DNA from: Gordonia prachuapensis
Lineage (GTDB): Bacteria; Actinomycetota; Actinomycetes; Mycobacteriales; Mycobacteriaceae
DNA length: 64,000 nucleotides
Assembly (NCBI RefSeq): GCF_036350515.1
Contig: NZ_JAZDUE010000007.1
Coordinates: 1-64,000, forward strand
Reading direction: 5' to 3'
The stretch's first letter is position 1. Every line of letters begins with the position of its first letter. This document shows, piece after piece, positions 24,643 through 32,694 of the stretch. The notes beneath the pieces are model-generated. The model was not told where the DNA came from and made no database searches. It saw only the letters and a program-made list of their open reading frames with translations. Position numbers and translations under genes: made by a program.

Positions 24643-25803
24643 GTGACACAGAGCTTCTACGACGCAGATCACGAGGCGTTCCGCGAGGTCGTCGGAGACT
24701 TCGTCGCTCGTGACGTGGTGCCGAATCTCGACACCTGGGAGGAGAACCGGGAAACCGGCAGGGAGGTGTGGAAGTCCGCGGGCGCGCTGGGAATCCTCGG
24801 ACTGCGATTCCCCGAGGAGTTCGGCGGCGGCGGTGCTGTCGACTACCGGTTCCGATGTGTGGTGCAAGAGGAGCTGGCCCGCGTCGGCGCAGCCGCACTC
24901 GCCTCGGGCTTCTCGATCAACGAGGACATCGTCGGCTCCTACCTCACCGAACTGGGCACAGACGAGCAGAAGCGGGAGTGGCTGCCCGGGATGTCGCAGG
25001 GCGATGTGGTCGCCTCGATCGCCATGTCCGAACCGGCCGCCGGCAGCGATCTGCGCGGGATGAAGACCACTGCAGTCCGCGACGGTGACGAGTGGGTCAT
25101 CAACGGGGCCAAGACTTTCATCACCAGCGGGTACTCGTCGGATGTGGTCCTGACGGCAGCGCGGACCGGGGAAAAGGACGGCAGACCGCGGCTCTCGCTG
25201 ATCCTGGTACCGACCACCACGCCCGGCTTCACCCGCGGCCGGAAACTGCGCAAACTCGGGTTGCACGCGCAGGACACCGCCGAGATCGCCTTCACCGACG
25301 TCCGAGTTCCGGCGAGCAACCTCGTCGGTGAGGAGGGACGCGGCTTCCATCACCTCACCGCGCAACTCCCGCTGGAGCGGCTCTCCATCGCCTGGCGGGC
25401 CCTCACCGCCGCGGAGGCCGCGCTCGACTGGACGGTCCGGTACACGAGCGAGCGCAAGGCTTTCGGGACCCGGATCATCGATTTCCAGAACACTCGGTTC
25501 CGGCTCGCGGAGATGACCACCGAGGTCGAGATCACCAGGGCTTTTCTCGAACAAGGTATCCGGGCACTCAACGATGGCGATTTCGACGCGACTCTCGGAG
25601 CCAAGGCAAAGTGGTGGACCACCGAGCTGCAGAATCGCATCATCAACGATTGTCTGCAGATGCACGGGGGTTACGGGTACATGGACGAGTACCCGATCTC
25701 ACGTGCCTATGCCGACGCCCGGGTGCAGACGATCGTGGGGGGTACCACCGAGATCATGAAGGAGATCATCGGACGTGATCTCGCCGGCCGATACCCGAGC
25801 TGA
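24643..25803 (+). CDS. Acyl-CoA dehydrogenase (canonical FadE)
   Basis: A 386-residue acyl-CoA dehydrogenase with all typical blocks: IAMSEPAAGSDLRGMKTTAV, WVINGAKTFITSGYSSDVVL, RKAFGTRIIDFQNTRFRLAE, QMHGGYGYMDEYPISRAYAD and VGGTTEIMKEIIGRDL. It is probably a homotetramer that oxidises an acyl-CoA to the 2-enoyl-CoA and passes electrons to ETF. It starts at GTG 24643 behind AAGGAG. It is the last gene of the 18-25.8 kb operon and is convergent with the regulator at 25864. No clear terminator hairpin is seen in the 60-bp gap. Confidence 0.9.
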   Translation: MTQSFYDADHEAFREVVGDFVARDVVPNLDTWEENRETGREVWKSAGALGILGLRFPEEFGGGGAVDYRFRCVVQEELARVGAAALASGFSINEDIVGSYLTELGTDEQKREWLPGMSQGDVVASIAMSEPAAGSDLRGMKTTAVRDGDEWVINGAKTFITSGYSSDVVLTAARTGEKDGRPRLSLILVPTTTPGFTRGRKLRKLGLHAQDTAEIAFTDVRVPASNLVGEEGRGFHHLTAQLPLERLSIAWRALTAAEAALDWTVRYTSERKAFGTRIIDFQNTRFRLAEMTTEVEITRAFLEQGIRALNDGDFDATLGAKAKWWTTELQNRIINDCLQMHGGYGYMDEYPISRAYADARVQTIVGGTTEIMKEIIGRDLAGRYPS

Positions 25804-25863
25804 GGTCGGCGCACGGGTACAACGGCCGGTGGGTGCGGTGCGGCAGAGTTCGCCGGCCGCATC

Positions 25864-26733
25864 TCAACCGAGGGTGGTGTGCGGGGGTCGCGACTCGTCG
25901 GTCAGCTCCTGGCTCGCCGCCCAGCTGGCGAGAAGGGTGAATTTCTCGCTGGTCGCGGTTCCTGCCGCAGCCGTGTAGGTGGTGATCGACAGCCCCGGCT
26001 CGCCGGGAACCTCGAGGACGTCGTAGTCCGCCTCGAGGTCTCCGACCTCGGGGTGATGAAACACCTTCCGGCCCGAGCGGTGTTCGTGGACATCCTGATC
26101 CGCCCAGTGACGGCGGAAGCTCGGACTCAGCGTCGACAGCTCACCGATGAGCGCTGTCAGGTCGGTCGACAACGGATCGCGCCCGACCGCGAAGCGCAGC
26201 ATCGCCGCGTTGAGACTGCAGGCGAGTTCCCAATCGTCGTAGAACGTCTGCGCCCGCGGGTCGAGGAAGGTGAACCTGGCGATGTTCGGACGATCGCTCT
26301 CGAACATCTGGACGAACATCGCCCGACCGAGGACGTTCGCGCCGACGATGTCCTGTCGTGTGTCGTAGGCGATCGCCGGTACCGCCATGCTGTCCAGCAT
26401 CCGCTGGAGCGATTCGCGCAGCGGCTGCGACGTGTGCGCGGTCGGTGCCACGACCGAGCGGGTGGGCCGCGCGAGATCGAACAGGTGAGCCCGCTCGATG
26501 TCGTCGAGCGCAAGCGCGCGGGCGATGGCCCCGAGGACGCTGTCGGAGGCGCTCGCGATCTTCCCGCGTTCGAGCTTGGTGTAGTAGTCGGTGCTCACGC
26601 CGGCGAGCATGGCGACCTCTTCCCGCCGCAGCCCGGGCACGCGGCGCTCCCCGCCGCCGGCGGTGATGCCCGCCTGCTCCGGCGTCACGTTGGCCCGCCG
26701 AGAGATCAGAAAGTCCCTGATCTCGTCTTTCAT
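25864..26733 (-). CDS. XRE-type regulator with MmyB-like ligand domain
   Basis: A 289-residue regulator. The N-terminal helix-turn-helix carries the subfamily signature VPGLRREEVAMLAGVSTDYY and TKLERGK. An MmyB-like PAS-related domain follows (VPAIAYDTRQDIVGANVLGR, HEHRSGRKVFHHPEVGDLEA). Such proteins usually control adjacent oxidoreductases or transporters. The ATG at 26733 follows GGGAGG by 6 bp. A GTG two codons earlier overlaps that ribosome site. It lies 54 bp after the alcohol dehydrogenase on the same strand, so it may regulate its own operon and the divergent MFS exporter. Confidence 0.87.
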   Translation of the reverse strand: MKDEIRDFLISRRANVTPEQAGITAGGGERRVPGLRREEVAMLAGVSTDYYTKLERGKIASASDSVLGAIARALALDDIERAHLFDLARPTRSVVAPTAHTSQPLRESLQRMLDSMAVPAIAYDTRQDIVGANVLGRAMFVQMFESDRPNIARFTFLDPRAQTFYDDWELACSLNAAMLRFAVGRDPLSTDLTALIGELSTLSPSFRRHWADQDVHEHRSGRKVFHHPEVGDLEADYDVLEVPGEPGLSITTYTAAAGTATSEKFTLLASWAASQELTDESRPPHTTLG

Positions 26734-26787
26734 ATCCACCCTCCCAGGATAGAGCTGCCGAGCACGTCCGAGCGTGTGCTCCCGGCG

Positions 26788-27813
26788 TTACTCCAGTGTG
26801 AGCAGCACCTTGGTGGCGCGGCGTTCGTCCATCGCCCGGTAGCCCTCGGCTGCCTCCTCGAGGGGCAGGGTGAGGTCGAAGACCTTGCCGGGATCGATCG
26901 CGCCGTTCCAGATGAGATCGATGAGGTCCGGTAGGAATCGCCGTACCGGGGCGGGTCCGCCGAGGGTGTGAATGCCGGCGAAGAAGAGCTCGATGCCCGG
27001 AATCTGCACGTCGTAGTTCACCCCGACGTACCCGAGGTGCCCTCCGCCGCGTGTCGCGCCGACGGCCTGCATGAACGATTCCTGGGTGCCGACCGCCTCG
27101 ATCACGCTGTGCGCACCGAGCCCGTTGGTCAGGTCCTTGATCCTCTGGACACCGGCGTCTCCGCGCTCTTCGACGATGTCGGTGGCGCCGTAGTACCGGG
27201 CCAACTCCTGACGCTGCGGATGGCGTGACATGGCGATGATGCGCTCGGCGCCGAGTTGCCTGGCGGCGAGAACGGCCATCAGTCCGACTGCCCCGTCGCC
27301 GACGACGGCAACCGTCTTACCCGGGCCCGCCTCGGCGCCGACCGCGGCGTACCAGCCGGTACCGAGGACATCGGACGCTGCCAGCAGCGCCGGGATCTGT
27401 TCGGGGGAGGGCTCACCAGGCGTCTTGACGAGGGTGCCGTCGGCGTAGGGGATACGCGCCTTCTCGGCCTGCGTGCCGATGGTCTGCGCAACGAACTCCG
27501 CGTGTACGCATTTGGACTGGAAACCTGCCTGGCAGATCTCGCAGGTGTTGTCCGAGATCACGAACGAGCCCACGACGAAGTCGCCGGGCGCGACGTTGGT
27601 GACCTCGCTGCCGATCTCTTCGACGACGCCGACGTACTCATGACCCATCACCTGGTGATCGGCGGGTTCGATGCCCCGGTAAGGCCACAGGTCGGAGCCG
27701 CAGATGCAGGTCGCAGTCAGTCTGATGACGGCGTCGGTGGGTTCGATGATGGTCGGGTCAGCTCGGTCCTCGACGCGAACGTCGCCGGCGGTGTGCATGA
27801 TCACTCCGCGCAC
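26788..27813 (-). CDS. Zinc-dependent alcohol dehydrogenase, MDR family
   Basis: A 341-residue medium-chain dehydrogenase. Catalytic zinc ligands are in TCICGSDLWPYRG (Cys) and MGHEYVGVVEEIG (His-Glu). The structural-zinc lobe is short, SDNTCEICQAGFQSKC, with three Cys visible. The cofactor fold is VAVVGDGAVGLMAVLAARQLG. Oxidation of an alcohol or reduction of an aldehyde is expected, but the substrate is not clear. GTG start with GGAGG upstream. It is divergent from the MFS gene across 204 bp, which holds no other gene that I can see. Confidence 0.86.
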   Translation of the reverse strand: MRGVIMHTAGDVRVEDRADPTIIEPTDAVIRLTATCICGSDLWPYRGIEPADHQVMGHEYVGVVEEIGSEVTNVAPGDFVVGSFVISDNTCEICQAGFQSKCVHAEFVAQTIGTQAEKARIPYADGTLVKTPGEPSPEQIPALLAASDVLGTGWYAAVGAEAGPGKTVAVVGDGAVGLMAVLAARQLGAERIIAMSRHPQRQELARYYGATDIVEERGDAGVQRIKDLTNGLGAHSVIEAVGTQESFMQAVGATRGGGHLGYVGVNYDVQIPGIELFFAGIHTLGGPAPVRRFLPDLIDLIWNGAIDPGKVFDLTLPLEEAAEGYRAMDERRATKVLLTLE

Positions 27814-28017
27814 TGGGAGCCTCCTTGTCGTCGTCTCTCAGCTGTCGTACGGCGGTGGTGGCGCGGCCCCGGTATCTGGCCGCTCATACATAGGCAACCG
27901 CGCATCGGACGCCTGTGGGAGGGTCTGTTGTGCCCCCTCACCGAAGCTGACACGGATGCCCTCTCGGTGATCTAGTGGCTCTCGTTCACCACCGATCAGA
28001 GGAAGTCCCCGGCCGAC

Positions 28018-29232
28018 ATGACCACAACACAACTGTCCGAAACCACCCGTGGCCGAAGTCGGCTGCCCGGCATCGTCTATGTGCTCGCAGCGGGTGTATT
28101 CCTCATGGGAACAACCGAGTTCGTCGTGGCCGGAATACTGCCCGAGATCGCAACGGACCTGGACATCACGGTCGCCGACGCGGGCCTGATGGTCACCGTC
28201 TTCGCCGTCGGCATGATCGTGGGAACACCGCTCATGGCCGTCGCCACCTTGCGGCTGCGCAGACGCGTGACACTCGCACTCGCGTTGGTCGTGTTCGCGA
28301 TCGGTCACGTCATCGTCGCGGTGTCATCGAGCTTTCCGGTCATCTTGGGTGCGAGATTCCTCACCGCCCTCAGCACGGGCGGGTTCTGGGCTGTCGCCGC
28401 CGTTGTCGCTGCCCGGGCGGCCTGCGCCGGCGCCAGCTCGCGCGCGCTGGGCATCGTGCTGGGCGGTGGCATGCTCGCCAACGTGATCGGCGTGCCACTG
28501 GGGGCTTTCGCCGGCCAGACAATCGGCTGGCGCGGACCCTTCTGGGCACTGACTTTTCTCGCGCTGGTCGGTGCCGTGGTGATCTACCGGCTGACGCCAG
28601 ACGATTCCTCGGACGATCCGGCGCCGTCCATTCGCCGAGAGCTGACCAGTCTGCGCGACGTTCGTGTGTGGCTGGTGCTGGCCGGGTGCGTGGCGGTGTG
28701 CGGCTCGTCGCTTGCCGTGTACACGTTCATCGCGCCACTGTTGACCGACAACACCGGATTGTCCAGTGCAGTAGTTCCTCTGGTGCTGATGGTCTATGGT
28801 GCCGGGGCGCTGATCGGCTCCAATCTCGGTGGTCGACTGGGCGCTCGACGTCCCTACGGCGTGCTCTTCGCCGCGGCGATCATGACCTTTCTGGTGCTGG
28901 TCTTGCTGGGCTTGCTGTCGCACCACGCGATCGTCACGGTCGCCCTCATCGGTTTCCTCGGTCTCTTCGGGATGTCGACCAATCCAGTGCTGATCGGCAA
29001 GGCCGTCCGGTATGCCGACCAAGCCCCGACACTTGCTTCGGCGCTGTGCACCTCGGCGTTCAACGTCGGCACCGCCCTGGGGTCCTGGATGGCGGCGGGC
29101 GCGCTCGATTCGGCATGGGGCCCGACCGGGCCCGTGGTGGTCGGTGCCGCGGTCGCCGCGTTTTATCTGATTCCGCTCGTCCTGTTATTGATGCGTGACC
29201 GGGCGGACAGTCGCGCATCAACTGTCAGATGA
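28018..29232 (+). CDS. MFS transporter, DHA1 drug-efflux type (AraJ/Cml-like)
   Basis: A 404-residue integral membrane protein with about 12 hydrophobic segments. It opens LPGIVYVLAAGVFLMGTTEF with VVAGILPEIA, the signature of the AraJ/chloramphenicol-exporter group of proton-coupled efflux pumps. Motif A is degenerate (VATLRLRRRV). It probably exports a toxic small molecule. Its 3' end overlaps the convergent FMN reductase gene by 15 bp. The regulator at 25864 and the alcohol dehydrogenase lie on the other side of its promoter. Confidence 0.87.
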   Translation: MTTTQLSETTRGRSRLPGIVYVLAAGVFLMGTTEFVVAGILPEIATDLDITVADAGLMVTVFAVGMIVGTPLMAVATLRLRRRVTLALALVVFAIGHVIVAVSSSFPVILGARFLTALSTGGFWAVAAVVAARAACAGASSRALGIVLGGGMLANVIGVPLGAFAGQTIGWRGPFWALTFLALVGAVVIYRLTPDDSSDDPAPSIRRELTSLRDVRVWLVLAGCVAVCGSSLAVYTFIAPLLTDNTGLSSAVVPLVLMVYGAGALIGSNLGGRLGARRPYGVLFAAAIMTFLVLVLLGLLSHHAIVTVALIGFLGLFGMSTNPVLIGKAVRYADQAPTLASALCTSAFNVGTALGSWMAAGALDSAWGPTGPVVVGAAVAAFYLIPLVLLLMRDRADSRASTVR

Positions 29233-29733
29233 GCGCCTCCGGCCCAGAAGCGCATCCACCGCAGGCCGAGTCGCGCTCACCCACTCGGCGTATGCCGCCG
29301 GATCATCATGGGCCGAGTCGATCAGGTACAAACCCCGCCCGGGAACTGTTCCGCCGATCTCGGTGAGCACCGGCCTCAACGAGAGTTCGGGAGCGAGGGA
29401 GTGTGCGGCGCTGCCACCGAGCATCAGTGGGATGGCAACGCCGGACAACCCGTTTCCGCCGGCAAACCGGTCCAGGAACACCTTGAGCAGCCCTGTGTAG
29501 GTGGCCTTGAACGTGGGGCTGGCGAACACGACGAGGTCCGACGCCCCGACCTGTTCGACCAGGTGGTTGACATCGGCGTCGGACCAATCGAGGACGGCGC
29601 TACCGAGGGTGGCCAGGTCGACCACCAGGTCGGGCTCCCGGCCGGTGAGTTCTCGTGCCACATGTGTCGCAGCGGAGAGGGTCCGGCTGGCCGGCTTGGG
29701 GTTGCCGACCACAACGGCAGTGGTAATGGACAT
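29218..29733 (-). CDS. NADPH-dependent FMN reductase family protein
   Basis: A 171-residue flavodoxin-fold protein. It has the N-terminal phosphate loop VVVGNPKPASRTLSAA and VFASPTFKATYTGLLKVFLD, the family motif for FMN binding and the dimer interface, followed by PLMLGGSAAHSLA. It reduces FMN or a quinone-like acceptor with NAD(P)H, often supplying flavin to a monooxygenase. It lies 103 bp after the EthD gene, possibly in the same operon as the Old Yellow Enzyme. The start follows CGAGGAG. The tail overlaps the MFS gene end by 15 bp. Confidence 0.86.
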   Translation of the reverse strand: MSITTAVVVGNPKPASRTLSAATHVARELTGREPDLVVDLATLGSAVLDWSDADVNHLVEQVGASDLVVFASPTFKATYTGLLKVFLDRFAGGNGLSGVAIPLMLGGSAAHSLAPELSLRPVLTEIGGTVPGRGLYLIDSAHDDPAAYAEWVSATRPAVDALLGRRRSSDS

Positions 29734-29836
29734 CGGTGCGGACTCCTCGGGTTGGGTTGCTGGGACCTGGGACTCACAGCAGAGGTCGCCGACGGTGATT
29801 CTCTACTGTGAGCCTCCCAACGCCCCGACACAACCC

Positions 29837-30157
29837 TCAGGCGTCTCGCGCGACTTCCGTCTCTTCCGTCAGGAACCACGACAGATCTGCGATGAACTCC
29901 TCCTCGTGCTCACGGAGCGCATCGGCCTGCGGCGACGCGAACGCGCGCGCCACGTCACCAACGGACGCGAAATACAATTCCGCGAGACCGTCATAGGGCC
30001 ACTCGGTCCGATGCGCGATGGCCGGACTCTGGAAGTAGCGAAGCACGCCGGGCATCTGCCATACGAAGGCCGGGTGTTCCACCTGCCACTTCTGCAGGAA
30101 CTCGTCGCGCCCGATGTCCGGTCGGGCCTTGATCAACGCGACAACCTTCACCGACAT
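29837..30157 (-). CDS. EthD-domain protein
   Basis: A 106-residue dimeric alpha+beta barrel protein: VKVVALIKARPDIGRDEFLQ, KWQVEHPAFV, MPGVLRYFQS and WPYDGLAELYFASVGDVARA are EthD-family features. EthD-like proteins occur in ether, terpene and polyketide pathways, where they may be small isomerases, dehalogenases or accessory factors. No specific reaction can be claimed. It lies 36 bp after the Old Yellow Enzyme with GAGAGGAG before its ATG, so it is in the same operon. A second EthD gene lies at 53985 in the same presumed regulon. Confidence 0.8.
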   Translation of the reverse strand: MSVKVVALIKARPDIGRDEFLQKWQVEHPAFVWQMPGVLRYFQSPAIAHRTEWPYDGLAELYFASVGDVARAFASPQADALREHEEEFIADLSWFLTEETEVARDA

Positions 30158-30193
30158 GGTTCTCCTCTCACGTGTTCGCGGTCGCGCCGGCCA

Positions 30194-31267
30194 TCAGACG
30201 GGCTGGGCCGGTGACCAGTCGGCGTAGTCGACGTAGCCGCGGTCGCCGCCGGTGTAGAACGTCGACTCGTCGGGCTCGGTGAGTTCGAGGTCGTCGCGCA
30301 GGCGGCGGACGAGATCGGGATTCGAGATGAAGTATCGGCCGAAGCTGACGAGGTCCGCACCGCGTGCGATCGAATCCTTGGCCGCCTCGAGGTTGGCGTA
30401 CCGAGTGCTTCCGACAGTCGCGGGATTGACGATCAACGGACCCGACCACTTGCGCCGGATCAGCTCTGCAACCTCCGGTGTCGCGGTTTCGAGAGTGTGC
30501 AGGTAGGCGAGACCGAGCGGGTTCAGGGCATCGATGAGTGCGGAATAGAGGGCGGCCGGATCGCTCTCGTGCATGTCGTGGAAGCGGCCCCCGGGGGAGA
30601 TCCGCAGCCCGACACGTTCGGACCCGATGGCATCGCTCACCGCGGTGGCGACCTCGGCGGCGAACCTGACCCGGTTCTCGGCTGAGCCACCGTACTCGTC
30701 GGCGCGCTGATTGCTGTTGTCCGACAGAAACTGTTGGATCAGGTAGCCGTTAGCGCCGTGGAGTTCGACCCCGTCGAACCCGGCCGCGATCGCGCGTTCG
30801 GCGGCGCGCACGAACACCTCGACCTGTTCGCGGATCTGCTCCTGTGTCATCTCGATCGGGGTCACGAAGGCCAGACGCCCGCCCGAGTTGAAAATGGTGC
30901 CCTGTGCAGCAATGGCGGATGCGCCCAGCGGCTGCATCCCGTTGATCTCGGGGTGGCCGATGCGTCCCCCATGCATGAGCTGGGCGAACACCTTGCCGCC
31001 ATTGTCGTGCACGGCGGCAGTGATCGGCTTCCACGCCTCCACATGCTCGTCTCGGTACATGCCCGGGATGTTCGGTTCGGACTGCCCCTGGCGCGACGGT
31101 GAGAGTCCCTCACTCACGATCAGACCGGCGGTGGCGCGCTGGGCGTAGTAGTCGGCGGCGGACGGCGACGGGACGCCGTCGGCGCTTGCCCGCACTCGTG
31201 TCATCGGCGCCATGACGACGCGGTTGGCCAATGGCAATCTGCCCAGTTCATAGGTTTCGAACAGCAC
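30194..31267 (-). CDS. Old Yellow Enzyme-family alkene reductase (NemA-like)
   Basis: A 357-residue FMN TIM barrel. It has LPLANRVVMAPMTRVRASAD, GLIVSEGLSPSRQGQ, FAQLMHGGRIGHPE, FDGVELHGANGYLIQQFLSD with the substrate-binding His-x-x-Asn pair, the Tyr-containing DNSNQRADEYGGS and FGRYFISNPDLV. It reduces the C=C bond of alpha,beta-unsaturated ketones, aldehydes or nitro compounds with NAD(P)H. Relatives reduce carvone-like terpenoids. GTG start. Its promoter carries the ACGAACG-type operator at 31345, tying it to the 45-64 kb regulon. Confidence 0.9.
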   Translation of the reverse strand: MLFETYELGRLPLANRVVMAPMTRVRASADGVPSPSAADYYAQRATAGLIVSEGLSPSRQGQSEPNIPGMYRDEHVEAWKPITAAVHDNGGKVFAQLMHGGRIGHPEINGMQPLGASAIAAQGTIFNSGGRLAFVTPIEMTQEQIREQVEVFVRAAERAIAAGFDGVELHGANGYLIQQFLSDNSNQRADEYGGSAENRVRFAAEVATAVSDAIGSERVGLRISPGGRFHDMHESDPAALYSALIDALNPLGLAYLHTLETATPEVAELIRRKWSGPLIVNPATVGSTRYANLEAAKDSIARGADLVSFGRYFISNPDLVRRLRDDLELTEPDESTFYTGGDRGYVDYADWSPAQPV

Positions 31268-31344
31268 GGTGGTTGCTTCTCCTCACGACCGCGATGGATG
31301 CGGGTGTCGACGAATCTGCACGCAGCAGGGCAACGGCCCTAGGA

Positions 31345-31392
31345 AAACGTACGTGCGTTCGTTAGTATCGTGATGAGGGTCCGATGTGTCAA
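31345..31392 (-). promoter_or_regulatory. Promoter and operator for the OYE-EthD operon
   Basis: On the minus strand TTGACA (31387-31392), a 17-bp spacer and GATACT (31364-31369) form a good sigma-70-type promoter. AACGAACGCACGTACG (about 31348-31363) follows immediately, at the start of transcription. The placement matches the promoters at 47841, 51342, 58848 and 60195. The divergent acyl-CoA dehydrogenase at 31445 may share this control. Confidence 0.7.
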
Positions 31393-31444
31393 CGGTCACG
31401 TCTGAGCCCCGCAGATGACGCAGCAAACGTGGGAGATGAGAGTT

Positions 31445-32632
31445 ATGCACACCATCGCGCCGGACGCCGTCGACACCGATGCCGTCGACGTGGAGAGCGC
31501 GGCCATCCGCGAGTTGGTGAACGATCTCATCGATCGTCACTCGCCGCCGGAGGTGACCGCCCGCCTGGATCGCGAGCGGGCGTTCAACACGGCACTGCAC
31601 GAGGCGCTGGCCGACGCCGGTTTGATCGGTCTCGGCAATGACGCCGCCACCTCGACGCCGCCCGACCCAAGGCTCGAGGTCGCTGTACTCGAAGAACTCG
31701 GCGCGGGACCGACCTCGATGGCGGTGTGCCTGGTTGTGCAGTACATGGGCGTCGGTCTTCTGGCACAGTATGCCGACGAGGCGCAGCGGGCGGAGGTCTT
31801 GGCCCCGCTCGTCGGCGGCCGGGGGCGCGTGGCGTTTGCGCTCAGTGAGCCCGACGGCGGCACAGATGTCGCCGCTGCCATGCGTACCCGTGCGACTCGA
31901 CGCGCCGACGGGACCTGGTCGGTGAGTGGTACCAAGACCTGGATCTCGGGTCCGCTGGTCGCCGACAATCTCATTCTGCTCGCCCGAACCTCGGAGCCGA
32001 CCCGCAGCAGCATCGACGGCATCACGATGTTTCTCGTTCCGCGGGATTCCGACAGGCTGCGGATCACCGAACTCGACACCTTCGCCGTACACGGCCTCGA
32101 CACGTGCACGGTCGAACTCGATGAGGTGGCGTTGCCGTCGCACGCTGTGCTGGGTGAGGTCGGGATGGGCTTCCGGCAGGTGCTCTCGACCCTCAACGGC
32201 GAACGGCTCAACGCCGCGGCCGTCGCGCTCGGGATCGCCAGGGGAGCGATGGCGGTTGCGACCAAATATGCCAAGGAACGCAACGCATTCCGGCGTCCCA
32301 TCGCTTCCTTTCAGGCGTTGCAGGTACGCTTGGTCGACAGTGCAATCCAGATCGAGAGCGCTCGCGCTCTACTGGATCGCGCGGCAACCGCTGCAGCGCA
32401 GGGGCGGCGCGCAGACACCCTCAGTGCGATGGCGAAGGTGGCGGCGTCGGAAGCCGCAGTTTCCGCCACCGACACCGGCATGCGGGTGATGGCGGGCGCG
32501 GGGTTCAGTACCGAGTTCCCGATGGAACGGCTGTTCCGCGACGCGCGTCTGTACACCTTCGCACCACTGACCAACGAGATGCTCCGTAACTATCTCGCCG
32601 AGAACCACCTGGGCCTCCCGCGGTCCTTCTAG
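31445..32632 (+). CDS. Acyl-CoA dehydrogenase (canonical FadE)
   Basis: A 395-residue acyl-CoA dehydrogenase: FALSEPDGGTDVAAAMRTRA, WSVSGTKTWISGPLVADNLI, FRRPIASFQALQVRLVDSAI and LTNEMLRNYLAENHLGLPRS. It is expected to convert an acyl-CoA to the 2-enoyl-CoA, for example ahead of the carboxylase encoded further along (isovaleryl-CoA dehydrogenase-like step). The ATG at 31445 follows GGGAGATGAGAG; upstream in-frame starts are less well placed. It is divergent from the OYE operon across the 31345 operator and leads an operon with the aldehyde dehydrogenase. Confidence 0.88.
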   Translation: MHTIAPDAVDTDAVDVESAAIRELVNDLIDRHSPPEVTARLDRERAFNTALHEALADAGLIGLGNDAATSTPPDPRLEVAVLEELGAGPTSMAVCLVVQYMGVGLLAQYADEAQRAEVLAPLVGGRGRVAFALSEPDGGTDVAAAMRTRATRRADGTWSVSGTKTWISGPLVADNLILLARTSEPTRSSIDGITMFLVPRDSDRLRITELDTFAVHGLDTCTVELDEVALPSHAVLGEVGMGFRQVLSTLNGERLNAAAVALGIARGAMAVATKYAKERNAFRRPIASFQALQVRLVDSAIQIESARALLDRAATAAAQGRRADTLSAMAKVAASEAAVSATDTGMRVMAGAGFSTEFPMERLFRDARLYTFAPLTNEMLRNYLAENHLGLPRSF

Positions 32633-32694
32633 TCGCCTGAATCGAGGCGACGAAACATCAAGTCATCGAACACCTATCGAGAAGGAGAAGGCAC

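Noticed and set aside
29218..29232. Frameshift or mis-called end where the MFS and FMN reductase genes overlap
   Set aside because: Both proteins keep family-typical C-termini, and a 15-bp tail overlap of convergent genes is common.
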